Assembly: GCA_002261195.1 (NCBI GenBank)
Contig: MVBO01000011.1
Coordinates: forward strand, 62,001 to 126,000
Origin: Bifiguratus adelaidae
Taxonomy: Eukaryota > Mucoromycota > Endogonomycetes > Endogonales
DNA: 64,000 nucleotides
Direction: 5' to 3'
A model generated the notes under the pieces. It made no database searches. It saw only the letters and a list, made by a program, of their open reading frames with translations, and was not told the DNA's origin. Position numbers and translations under genes: made by a program. Below, one piece after another: positions 11,038 to 22,300 of this stretch (position 1 is its first letter; every line of letters starts with the position of its first letter).

Positions 11038-12804
11038 TTACCAGCCATTGTCCAGTGGGAATGGAATGGCCGTCTCCAACTCCGGCCAGGTACCCCAGTC
11101 CCATAGGTTATCGACCGTCATGAGTTCGATAAAGGTTTCAAACGCAATATCGTTACCCATGGATCCATTGGCTGGCATCTCGTCCTTTTCTTGTCTGGCT
11201 TGATGTCTCGACCACTTTTTGAATTCGAGCAAGGCGGTTGCGAATATACCAGCACCAAGCCGCGTCTTGACAATGCAAAGTTCCTTGCTATAGGTTTCCT
11301 GCTTGGCCATGATGCTGAGCGCATCCAAGAGCCGTATGCCACGATCTGCGACATCTCGGTTGACTCTAGTGACTGTTTTCAGAATGGTGTAGGCATCGGT
11401 AACATGGTTGCGTGCTGTGTCTTCGTCAATCATGTCTCTGTAAGGACATGTCGTTAACTTGAAGAGCGCGACAGCCGCCGATATGGTGGAGGTATGGACG
11501 AAATAGGGCCAATATTGATGCGATTTTTGAGAATCCAACATGCTCTTGATCACTTGTATCGTCTGAATGCACACCATGTAGATCGGCACAATGACGTCTT
11601 TTTGATCCTTGACTGGAGTATCGGGACTGAGCAGAAAGGAATGAAGTTGTAATTTCGCTTGTAGGAAGACGAGTTCTGTCATCTTGGCCCATGGCATCAT
11701 TTCGGGCAATAGAGATGCGAGGACTTCCTCGCATGCGCGATGGACGAGATGCCGCGCGTGCGCTTCGGACGAGTCTACGCATCCTAGCTTATCGATACCT
11801 CCTTTGAGAGCATGCAGAAGTCGGGCTTGCTTGATCATTTCGGACACATTCTTGTCCTCATGTTCGACTTTTAGCAACGATGATAAGAAGAGGTTGTCCA
11901 TGGCGGCCGTAGAGGGTATTCCACGTAGATTTGCGGCCTCTTGATTCACTAATACACAGGCTAACCATGTCAGCGCTCGTGCTTGATATTTCTGGGAACC
12001 GTCCTTGCATATGGTATATTCTTCGGTAAAAGCCGATCTATGGAGTCCGATCTGCAGGGCAATGTGTGTCGCTATGCCGGCATACGTCCAAGACACGTCT
12101 TCTTGGAAGGTTTGATGGGGTAAAGGCCAATGACAGAGGAGCACAAGTGCGTAGACATGCGTAAGTGATGTGAATGGTCGAAAAATGTAATGCGTGGTAT
12201 AGGTTGTGTTGATTAAGCTTCGAAGATGCAAAGTAATGACGTCCACCAGTTCAGGTGCACAAACACGCGCTGAAATATTACATATGGCCCAGAACAACAG
12301 CTCGTAATCCGGCCATAGTACTTGAGGATGGATGTGATGGATCGGAAAGGCGGGAAGAAAGGGATAGAATTGCGCAGAGAAGGTTGCAAACATCATGTCG
12401 ACTTGTGCACTTGGGACACTGAGGTTGCCTATGCGATATTCCTTGACATTGTCATTCTTGACCGTTGGCAGATCGACAGGCGTGGCACTACCGGATGGAT
12501 CGGTATTTGAACCCTCTGCAGTCGGTTTTATGTCGAAAGGCGCGTTTAACGCACCGTTTCGCGGTGCGAGTGAAGTGGGCACCTGCATAGCATCCGGCGA
12601 GGCTTGCTGAGGACGCTTTCGTTCCCGCGTAAAGTTCCGGTCCACCTCGCAAAAGGTTCCCTTCTTGGCGCATCTCGAACAAGGTGACGGAAAAGTGTCG
12701 ACACTGTCGCACCGCAACTTCATTTGCCGACATGTCGTGCATGCCTTGGCGGACCTACTCCGGTGAGTGTTTGCCTGCTTGGAAGCCTGCTCAGCCTTGG
12801 GCAT
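11038..12804 (-). CDS. Zn2Cys6 transcription factor (Leu3/War1-like)
   Basis: Intronless, 588 residues. A zinc binuclear cluster lies near residues 22-52: ACTTCRQMKLRCD, then a loop, then PCSRCAKKGTFC, giving the six cysteines in order. A basic stretch (RERKRPQ) follows. The FPSPCSRC loop resembles the Leu3/War1 subgroup. The middle region begins with a block about matching the MHR start (QVDMMFATFSAQFYPFLPAFP) and includes LLFWAICNISAR. Such proteins are nuclear regulators of metabolite or weak-acid responses. The gene is 157 bp upstream of the MmgE/PrpD start, both on the minus strand, so it may control it. Only 14 bp separate its ATG from the stop of RFWD3. Confidence 0.9.
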   Translation of the reverse strand: MPKAEQASKQANTHRSRSAKACTTCRQMKLRCDSVDTFPSPCSRCAKKGTFCEVDRNFTRERKRPQQASPDAMQVPTSLAPRNGALNAPFDIKPTAEGSNTDPSGSATPVDLPTVKNDNVKEYRIGNLSVPSAQVDMMFATFSAQFYPFLPAFPIHHIHPQVLWPDYELLFWAICNISARVCAPELVDVITLHLRSLINTTYTTHYIFRPFTSLTHVYALVLLCHWPLPHQTFQEDVSWTYAGIATHIALQIGLHRSAFTEEYTICKDGSQKYQARALTWLACVLVNQEAANLRGIPSTAAMDNLFLSSLLKVEHEDKNVSEMIKQARLLHALKGGIDKLGCVDSSEAHARHLVHRACEEVLASLLPEMMPWAKMTELVFLQAKLQLHSFLLSPDTPVKDQKDVIVPIYMVCIQTIQVIKSMLDSQKSHQYWPYFVHTSTISAAVALFKLTTCPYRDMIDEDTARNHVTDAYTILKTVTRVNRDVADRGIRLLDALSIMAKQETYSKELCIVKTRLGAGIFATALLEFKKWSRHQARQEKDEMPANGSMGNDIAFETFIELMTVDNLWDWGTWPELETAIPFPLDNGW

Positions 12805-12818
12805 AGCTCTCTATATCC

Positions 12819-14952
12819 TCAACCAGGCTTTATTTCAGGATCAAAGTGAAGGGAATACAAGAGCAGCTGAGTGTCAGTCAAGCAAGCGAGCAAGTTGTCG
12901 CTTTTGGCCGGTGAGAGCCACTTGAGATCCATGACATTGCTGATATCGGGTAGTGTTCGCTGGTAGGAATCGAATTGATCGCAGAGATTGACCTGCAAAC
13001 CGCAATCGTTAGTTGTCCTGTTTCGCAAACATATCCTAATTACACATTTAGCAGCCTCGCAGCCTGCGCAGATAAAGAAGGTGGGTTGTTCATGATTGAC
13101 ACGATCGATATCAAGAGGGAATAGAAGCGTCCGGGATAAAGCTGTTTGGCCGCCAGGATATTCTTTGACGAGCATTCTCTTAAGTCCGCGGGAGCTGGGT
13201 GAATGGCCAATGATGTGAGTTGTTGCAAGGCGTGACCGATAGGATAGGAGATAATATCCGCTTGGCGCATCATAGTTAAACGAGTAGCAAGTTTGGTCTA
13301 TTGAACGTTAGCGATCGTTGTGTGAACATCCGAGTATGTACCTTTCGGATTAGGGCCAATATCTTCCCGGACTGCTTCCGCCCTTATACGGCCTTCTTGC
13401 AGATCGTAGAAATCGGGGAACAGACGGAGCGGTTCCTGATCATATTCATTTGGCCAAAAGTGTATGCGAAATATGCCCACCCAGGTGGTTGCACCTATGA
13501 TGGACTCCTCGTCCCGGTCCGTGGATCCGTCCCGTTCAAGATACCACAAACTATGAACCGGCGTTCCACCGGTCAACGATTGATCTTCCCATATTCCTAT
13601 AGGATGACGAGTGTTTCGCATGTCAAACATGAGCAATGTTCCGTTACTCATGCCACAAAAGAAATAGTCTGGTGTCTTTGTGCTCCAGCAACATGTCCAT
13701 CCAGGTGAAGGTAACTTGTACGAGAGTATTGTTGAATTCTGTCCTTCAGTCAATTTTGTGACACGAATGGTCTTGTCCATGCCCGTTGATAGTAGGTATC
13801 CTCGACCATGCGGGTCCATTTTCACATCGCGAATCGTCTTTGAGTGCAACTCAACGGCTTCTTTGAAGTTGGTATCTCGTAGACTAATCTTCCAGATGCC
13901 ATGGAAGGGCTGCTTGCCTGGTGTGGAGTTCGTGAAGGCAACGATAATCATCTTGGCCAATGGATCATATGCCAGAGCTCTGGCAACGATATTTGACTAG
14001 GTTAAAGAATGAAATTGAGTCACAGGTTGCCACGCCATCACTTTGAACTCACATCATGTCTTAGGTCAATCTTCTCTTCAAGTTGACAGTTAAGAACGGG
14101 AGGTTTAGGCGCACTTACTTCAGTCTCGTGGCTGCCAGCTAACTTCAACCTGAGAGGGCTATTAGCTTGCTTTTCGGCGAGTATCCAAGCAATGCGTGCC
14201 TTTTGTTTTCTCGACGCAATTCCGTACTCTCGTTCTCTAGTCGCATCAATTCGCTCTTGGCCATGCTAAGTGCCAAGCGCATATTCGACAGTTCGGATTG
14301 AAGTAGTCGATTGTCATGCTGCATCTTTGCTGTTTCGGATAATGCGTTTTCGAGTTTGGAGGTGTCGGCTGCGGTGATGAATCTTGCCCATATGGGACGA
14401 ATATCTCTCTTTGTGAATATTTGACTGGGAGATGATGTGAGTTATACCTCAAGAGACGTTTTAAACTAAGCACCTACTTGCACTCTGGACATTTTGCACG
14501 TTGTTCCTTTCGGTCTTTGTGGAGCCATTTCAGGATGCAGCTACCGGAGAAAAGTCAGTAAACGCACGCGTCTGGGTGAATCGCTCATACCTTCGCCCAA
14601 ACATGTGCCCGCATCGAATGGAGACGACTCGATGAGCTCCGTTGCTTGACCATGGTTCTAGACAAACGGAGCATGTATTTGCTTCGAGTATTTGAGATAC
14701 CGTGACTTCCTGAGATAGTTGCTCCTCTTGTGCAATGAATGTGGTAGTGTCTCTGGCTAGCGTGGGTTGGAAAGCATCCTCGTCATCGCTAGATATGACC
14801 TCGGCGATGGCTGCTCGCTCTGGCTGCTCCTCTTCCTGTCGCACGTCACTCCCATCATATTCGCCGGCTGACATCTCGACAACTTCTTGCACCGCAGTCG
14901 GCAAAGGCGCAGCAATGCTTGCCGCACTATTGCCCTCAAGAACGTCGGTCAT
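12819..14952 (-). CDS. RFWD3: RFWD3-like RING/WD40 E3 ubiquitin ligase
   Basis: Seven exons (14952-14591, 14540-14478, 14424-14200, 14149-14053, 13996-13342, 13297-13044, 12992-12819), all in phase, about 609 residues. After an acidic N-terminus comes a RING: CSVCLEPWSSNGAHR, RCGHMFGRSCILKWL, CPECN. A coiled coil follows (ENALSETAKMQHDNRLLQSE), then a WD40-like propeller (YKLPSPGWTCCWSTKT; FFCGMSNGTLLMFDMRNT). This order matches vertebrate RFWD3, which ubiquitinates RPA and RAD51 during replication-fork and crosslink repair. Exon 3 ends at a GC donor, with two possible in-phase acceptors nine bases apart. Intron 12993-13043 is 51 nt and stop-free. Confidence 0.86.
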
Positions 14953-15103
14953 GGCCTACCTTCACCCTCATTCTCGTCCTAAGACGAACAGGAACGCTGG
15001 CAAAACGCGCGAAACACGCGATGTGACCCACGTGATAAGATTCCTTTTATGGTACTCCGTACCAGATCTGCCTGGTTCACTTGCAAGAGGCTCTAAAGAC
15101 AGC

Positions 15104-15488
15104 ATGGTGAGTCCAAATGGCTGCTGCTAGTCGACGGCGCGTGCACATGGATTAACGTATACACTTATAGTCTGCCATTTTCAACTTTCAATCGTTATTG
15201 CTGGTCATCATACTTCTCATCTGCACCTGCACTTACATCAAGGCTCAAGTACCCTCATTACTCGACAAGAACAAAACTGGGTAAGTGCTGCACCCATCAA
15301 ATCCCATGCTACATTGATGTTGACTGTATTGCTTAGTGTACTTGGTCTGTTTTGGAAACTAGCACGGATAGGTAAGTCAAGTCGAACGAGTGTTCTATCC
15401 TGGCTTAAACACTGCCGTAGGGGAACGTCTAAGTCCCTATGTATCACTGGCGTGCATAGCAATGGCTGTCAGCATGATGATCAATTGA
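15104..15488 (+). CDS. KISH/TMEM167 Golgi membrane protein
   Basis: Four exons (15104-15106, 15171-15280, 15337-15371, 15421-15488) give 71 residues: [11 protein letters not shown]..., [39 protein letters not shown]. This aligns almost residue for residue with TMEM167/KISH (72 residues in humans), a two-span secretory-pathway protein. The first coding exon is only the ATG, split from the rest by a 64-nt intron. The conserved second residue Ser at the start of exon 2 supports this model. Too short to be found as a single open frame. Confidence 0.93.
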
Positions 15489-15645
15489 ACAATGTATATA
15501 CATGTAACAGAAGGGAGTTTAGCAGTGCGCCCTTGAAGACAGGGCTGCCATCCTTAAATTGCGTGCAGAATACAAGGTGTGCACCTTTGCGATATGCTGA
15601 GCGTACGGGACGCTAGTGATTCGCTCCCGAGCTCTTCTTCTGCCT

Positions 15646-16909
15646 ATGAACTGTACTTTAATGATAGAGATGTAAGTGTATGAATCGTCGTGAGCGGGGG
15701 GGGGAGGCGGCGGCATTCTCTTTCTTTGAACAACTTCGCGGGGTTCATCGCTTGACGGAACTTTCTACAGGAACCTACGGTGAGGAATTTGACCCGCGAA
15801 GGACGCGCTTCAGGGCAGCTTAGTTTGCCTAGTGGTAAGTTTAGACAGCGAGCACAAGCAGATCGACAAGACTGACAACCTCGTGTTCCTGGATAGCCTT
15901 TGAGAAACGAGACAAAATATCTCGTAGACCGACACCATCCATCGTTTTGAGCGCCGACGTTCGACATGATACGTTAGAAGACCTTCTCAGAGCAAAGTAT
16001 GGGTTTCGAGATGCAGATCCGTTGCAAACAACAACGGAGATGCTACCGCCAATGAAGCAATCTATGTCTGCTCCGACGTATTACCGGGGGCAAAGCGAGA
16101 TCTCTGATGCGATGTTGCGGCAAATAGACGCCTACAGGAGTAACGACGACTACAACTCAACAATAGCAAAAGACGATCCCGATGACCCATCACTCTCGTT
16201 CCGCAAACGCGAAAACACATCCGACGTTAAGCAAGATCTTTTCTCAAGCAAATCACATAGCGCTGAAGTCCAGATGTCATCCGGTAGCACTCCGTACGTG
16301 TTCGAATCTGAGGGAGAGCGTGCGATGAGGAAGGCGATGGAAAGAAAGGCCAGAATTGAACGAGCAAAAGCATCGGCAGGCAAGTGTTGCTGCTCTTTAA
16401 CCCTATTGCGCTCATATCATAATCGTATATTAGCGGCATCTCGAGAGGAAACATGGTCTTCGCCATCCGCTCCCACACACAGTCAGGATGGCCGTGTAGT
16501 TGAAACCGAGCCATCGACCGAGTCATTACCTTCCCAAGGACATGCTAGAGCAAGTCCTCAGAGCCACTACTCATCTAGCCATACATATCCATCGGCATAT
16601 GCAGAGGCGCAAGTAACGCCGAGGTACAGCGTCCTCACATTTCTCTTTTTATCGCTTGTGCTAAGTTTTTCTATATACAGTTCCTACTCAAGATTTGTAC
16701 CGAGCAGCCCAGGGAACGGCAGGGAGTATGCCTCTCCGCAAATATCTTCGCCGCCATCTTCAAGACCGCAGGATGGAAAGAATAGACTTGCTCAAGCAAG
16801 TCCGCATGTTCAGTCCATCGAGATGGGTAGATTGGACACAGAACACTATCAATCATCCCAGATACCACGCGCTGAAAACAAGCGATCAACATGTTGCGTC
16901 ATCTATTGA
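15646..16909 (+). CDS. Unidentified protein with C-terminal Cys-Cys-Val-Ile-Tyr
   Basis: The main body is an open frame from 15897 to 16909. It includes DTLEDLLRAKYGFRDADP, an Arg/Lys-rich helix (GERAMRKAMERKARIERAK), a low-complexity Ser/Pro region and the end STCCVIY. The final CVIY fits a CaaX-like prenylation box, though Tyr is an unusual last residue. Upstream I can join exons 15646-15671, 15771-15779 and 15824-15834 in phase, but these include 9-nt and 11-nt microexons and remain tentative. Two candidate introns inside the open frame (GC-AG 16380-16433, GT-AG 16624-16680) are multiples of three without stops. The second would encode a hydrophobic helix if kept. I do not recognise the family. 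Ends 58 bp from the APC8 stop, tail-to-tail. Confidence 0.55.
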
Positions 16910-16967
16910 GGCCCGAGTCATTGATCGCTTGTGTGACGTTTCAGTACCATGATACCCCTTTTGCATA

Positions 16968-19326
16968 TCACACGCCCTCGAGATCATCTGACGGCTGCGC
17001 GTCTGATGGACCTTCTTGATTGTTCATATCCATATTATCATCCGACTGCTCTGCGCGAGCCGTAGCTCGCAATTCCCGTAACAAAGCCTTCGCGTCCTCT
17101 TTGATCTAAGAGTGCGTTAGACATGTACTTTAAATACAGGCAGGTTCTTGACTTACCGGTCCTGGATATTGAAGAGCATTGTTGGCGTAAATTTCTGCAT
17201 TTTGGGCATTGCCGTGGTCCCGCTCATACATGGCTAGGAATAGCGCCGCCTCACCCACTTGAGTACTTTGATCCTACGACACTGTTAGGCACAATCATCT
17301 CCAGTTAATGACAGGCACTTGCGTTTTCGTCCATCCGCTTCTGCAGACTCATGCGGTAATAGACAGCTGCAGCGTCGTTTTGGCCAATCTTCTCGTACAG
17401 TCTCGCCAGTCGATCAATCGCCAACGTTTCATTTTCGGAGCCTTGCAGCGCACGCTTGTAACATTTGATGGCTTGTTTATCTCGATCCAAGTTTTCATAA
17501 CAAGCAGCCAATGCGCACCACATGCGAGCGTCGTAAGGCCTACACCGTCTCAGTTAGCGAAGACATGAAAACTCGAGTTGATATTTACCGAAGCGAGGCA
17601 GCCTTTTGATAATAGTAGAGAGAGTACATGGGCAGTTTTAGGAACTCATAGGTCTGCCCCAATCCATACCAAGCACGGTAATCTCGTTGATTGATGTCTG
17701 CAAGCCGCATGGTTAACTCGATTAGTGAGGAGCATTGCTTTGTACTGACCGACTGCACGGCGATAGCATTCAATGGCGGCGTTGGTGTTTTTCATCTCAA
17801 CATACTCGTGGCCCATCAGCGTCCATGCAAGTAGATAGGTTCGATTGAGTTGCAACGCTCGCTTGAAATACAATGCTGCTTTTGCGTTCTCTCGACGCAG
17901 ACTGTAGTAATTACCTGTCCTCATCGTCAATCACTCGGCACGATCCTCGATAACATTTCCATTCCTCACCAATCACCACAGCAGTCTCCGGTCGATATCG
18001 ATCAATTTGCACACAGGAATGAGCCAACTCGCTCAACTTGGGTCTCTTCTCCATCACGTATAGAATATTGGAATAGAGATCCATTTGATCAAGTCGATAT
18101 GGATCATTCTCGCGAAGTTCGTCGAATGAGTGCTCCGCTTCATCAAATTCTGACGAACGTATGAGTGTCGCATCGGAAAATTCCCCCTGCCTACCTCTAA
18201 GATTATACGATGCCAATGCCCGTTGGCATTTAATGTGTGTACTGTTTGGGAACATGGGTAGTAGCGGCTGAAGAAGTTCCTCAAGGAGATCGGGAGATGA
18301 ATGTAATTCGAGGGACATGTGGCAGAGGAAGAAGCGTGTCATGACATTGTTCTCGGGTAGATTGGGCATGATTCGGTTGAGCTGCAAGTCGTGAGTCTAT
18401 TGATCCTTTATGGCCAGTCACTCACCGTCTCTTGACTCGTAATACAATTTGCTAGTTCTTGCCACGCGCTCCAGTTGAATGGGTATTCACTGACTGACTG
18501 TATGAGGATTTGTATGGCCCTTTCTTTTTGGTTTCGCTTGTTCAGGACTATTGCATACCTATGCATCTACATAAGCTATTGCCTGGAAACGGTGAGGTAA
18601 CTTACAGATATAGAAGAAAGCCATCCAAATCGTCTTGTTCATAGCCAGCTTCAAGCTCCGTATTCAAGTAAGCTAGTTCCTTATTCGTCGGCGCAGAAGC
18701 CTCGTCCGATATGCCTGAGGTCAAGTTAGAACAATCGGTCTTGCGACAGTCTTGCTTACCCAACAGATCTCCTGGTTCCTCCTCTTTGCGCTTTTCTCCT
18801 GCCTGAACGTGAAAAAAGGTCAACTGCCTGCACTATTCTACGCTGCGTACTGCATACCAAAAATTTGGAGTATAAAGCAAGAAAGCGCCCTTCCATCGAA
18901 TCGCATTCTTTCAACAAATGCCAGGTCCGATCAAATTCCTTCGTGTCGAAATATGTCTTGCCCAGATACACCTTGTCTTGTTCATCCTCGTCTATCGTCT
19001 CTGCTGTCATGATATTTTGACTGTCCACATAGACCTTCTCCCGCGTATTCAAGCCCGCTAATGCTTCTGCTGCCCTAGTGTGCGCAAGTCAACCACTCGT
19101 GTCCCCCGACTCCCGCCACGACTACTTACCACTTTGCAGCGAAATATAACCCTCTCCTGCTACATTGTTGCGTCGCCTCCCGCAACACGAGTCGGAGTTC
19201 CACCATCTCTTGACCATATGCCTCTCCCTTGACCAATGAGTGGCTCTCCGGTGTCGTTTCGCGCCGCGGCATGGAAGAAGCACAGAAGCGCGTCCATTTC
19301 CTTTTTAGGCATCCCATGGCTCTCAT
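16968..19326 (-). CDS. CDC23: Anaphase-promoting complex subunit 8 (Cdc23), TPR protein
   Basis: About ten exons, roughly 600 residues. The N-terminal segment [27 protein letters not shown] and the later blocks [85 protein letters not shown] and [18 protein letters not shown] are APC8/Cdc23 tetratricopeptide repeats in canonical order. The protein is a scaffold TPR subunit of the APC/C ubiquitin ligase that drives mitotic exit. Translation ends with an acidic tail ([20 protein letters not shown]). A 45-nt intron near 18715-18760 is stop-free and a multiple of three. The start codon lies 42 bp from that of UTP22 on the other strand. Confidence 0.92.
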
Positions 19327-19368
19327 CTAAGCCACCAATATTTTTGTTTGACGCTCTTGTTCTTGCTC
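19327..19368. promoter_or_regulatory. 42-bp bidirectional spacer between CDC23 and UTP22 start codons
   Basis: The two start codons face away from each other with only 42 bases between them. It holds one short T-run and no TATA box. Transcription start sites must lie here or inside the opposite coding region. Confidence 0.6.
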
Positions 19369-22300
19369 ATGGTGTCGGCGAAGCGTAAGGCGAACGGTGC
19401 TGTGGTTGACAGGCGGGCCAAGGTAGGAATAAATGAGGCGGTTACCATGCTATGGAGGAAATATCTGACATTCATGGGATAGGCACCTCGAAATGAGGGA
19501 AATAAGTCAAAAGACTTGAATGTCGTAGAGAGCGCATTTTCAGCTTCAGAGGAGAGTGCATCGGAAGGCGATACATCTCTAGAGTATATGGAGTCGAGCG
19601 ACGAGAGCGAGAGAGAATTTGACGAGGAGAATGGTGCTGACGATGGAAACATTGCCATGCAAAACGAAGGATCAACGCCAGGTGATGAACATGGCAAGCA
19701 AAATCATCTATATGCGGCTCCGACTCGTGACGAGATGCAGCAACTATCTGAAGCATCGGAGCTTTTCAAATCAAACATTTTCCGCATGGAGGTGAGTCTC
19801 GATATCACGGCATCACTGCACCAACTGGAATTCTGACTGAACGACGGTCCAGGTTGAGGAACTTCTCACTGAAGTCAGGATCAAGTATGAAAAACACAAG
19901 CCATTGGAGCGACTTTTGCACGAATTGAAGTCTATCCTCGATACTCTACCTTCGCAGCCCGCCAGACCTGTAAGTTATTCTTTACTAAATTGGTCGCAGC
20001 AATAACCTTAGTCCATGTTATAGCTCGCAGACGCACGAAAGGCGATGGCGAAGCAGAAAGTCGCCATTCCTTTTCCTGAACCACAACCTGCTGAAGATTT
20101 GCGCGACCAGTTCGCTTTTGAAAAGCCCGACGCTGTCCACATCGTTGGCAGCTATCCGCTGAAATCCATCGCTAAGGCGACGAAACCTTTCACGGTAGAT
20201 ATGGCTGTTCAAATGCCAAAGGTGAGTACGTCCACCACTAGCGAAATAGCAAAGTGTTGACTTGGAATTGTACAGAGTCTGTTCCTAGAAACAGACTACA
20301 AGAACCATCGGTACTTTTACAAGCGCGCTTATTATGTTGCTGTTCTCGCTGCTGCTTTGCAAAAGAAGGCGAAAAAGATCGGGATCCGCGTGCGCTTCAA
20401 TTATCTTCATTGTGATAGTCTCAAGCCAATCATACAAATATCAGCTCTTGGAGGTAAGACACAAGCAGCGCTGGGTATACGTACGTGGATCTAAGTCACG
20501 TCTCGCTAGACAAATCAGAGTTTGACTTCTCAAAACTCAATTGTATTATTCGCATCATACCAAGCATTGCACCCGATACCTTCATCGCTAGACGACTAGC
20601 CCCGACCCGAAACTGTATTAGACCGAAAGGCATGGATGAGAACGCCACACCCACGAACCTGCCACCTACTCCACTTTACAATGCGTCCATCTTGAGTGAT
20701 GCATCCTACGTATTGAATCTCACATTCCTATATACCCAAGTCAAGAAGTGTGCCGGATTCGTTGATGCCTGCTTGATGGGCAGGGTTTGGCTCCATCAAA
20801 GAGGCTTGGATGAGATTGACCACGACGCGGGAAGAGGTCTTAACGGATTTTTGTGGTCAATGGTTATGGCGTATCTACTTTCCGGCAATGTTCGTGGCGG
20901 TAGAAAGCTTGCGGCCGGCTTTAGCTCCTATCAATTGTTCCGTGGGACGATGGACTTTCTTGGTGAGTAGAGCGAACTGGTCTGCATGCAAGCGTTGCTC
21001 ATGCTTGTCTTTCAGCTACCTTTGACTTTGAAAAAGATGGGCTCATGATAAGCAATGAGGCTCCTGAAGCTGACTTTGCGCTGCAAAAGTTCAAGGAAAC
21101 CAGCGACATTGTCGTTGTGGACGCTAGCGGCAAGGTAAATCTCGCCGCGCATTTGACCAAGTCAGCCTTTGCACAAGTTCAACACGAAGCAAAACTTGCA
21201 ATGCAATATCTATCGGATCCAGTAGACAGATTCGACGAATTGTTCCTGCGCAAAGTCAACGACCCAAAACTACAATTCGATAATGTGTTTAGGTAAGGGC
21301 TGCACAAGTTTATGTGGCTCAGCTAATGTCTTTCTCGTTAGCCTCAACATGATGGCCAAGCCAAGCAGCTCGTACGCAAGCCGCAACCTGCTGGAGAGGT
21401 CAAGCGCTTTTATGCATCTATCAAGAGATGTGCCCGCATTGCTTGCAAAGGCATTGACCAACCGCGTCCATTATGTGGACGTGCACCTCAATCAAATGAG
21501 TGCTTGGGACATTGACGCCTCTCCCTCCGTCCGCGACCTTTCCAATACCTCTGTCCTCATTGGTCTGGTGTTGAACACGGAAGCTGCCCTGCGGCTCGTG
21601 GATCACGGCCCCGATGCGGAGAATACGGAAGCTTGCGCCGAGTTCCGGGCGCTATGGGGCAACAAGGCCGAACTCAGACGATTTCGGGATGGTAGCATTC
21701 TGGAGAGTGTCGTCTGGGAAGCCAAAGGTATCGAGGAACGAAGTCTCATCGTCAGCCGCATCGTGTATCATCTTCTCGCGCTTCATTACGGATTGGCCAA
21801 GGATCATATACAGTACTGGGCACCTCAGCTCTACCGATATATTGACATTGCCAAATCCGTTCCGACCAAAATTTACGATCCTCAACTGAAAGCCGTTGCT
21901 TATCAACCCATCATGAATGCCTTTGATCAGTTGGTTAAGCAGATGAGGGCTCTAGACGATGATCTACCTCTTCCTCTCGCCAATATCAGAGCATCAAGTT
22001 CTTCCCTCCGCTACACGAGCACGTTTCTGCCCATACCCTTTAATCATGCTGCCATCTCCCAATATCCTGACTCTGCTCGATATATTGAACCCGTGGACTT
22101 TATTTTGCAATTCGAAGGCTCGACCAAATGGCCGGATGATATTCAAGCCATACAGCAGGTCAAATCAGCTTTCTTGCTGAAATTGGCTGAAATATTGAAG
22201 AAGGTTGGCATGAAAGCGGACGTTGGACGATCTGTCGAATCCGACAATGACTTCTTTGCTGATACCTACATTGACATTTATCACACCTCTGGCTTCACTT

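Noticed and set aside
15690-15716. G-run followed by GGC repeats
   Set aside because: A short simple-sequence tract within a candidate intron. No array or regulatory role can be argued.
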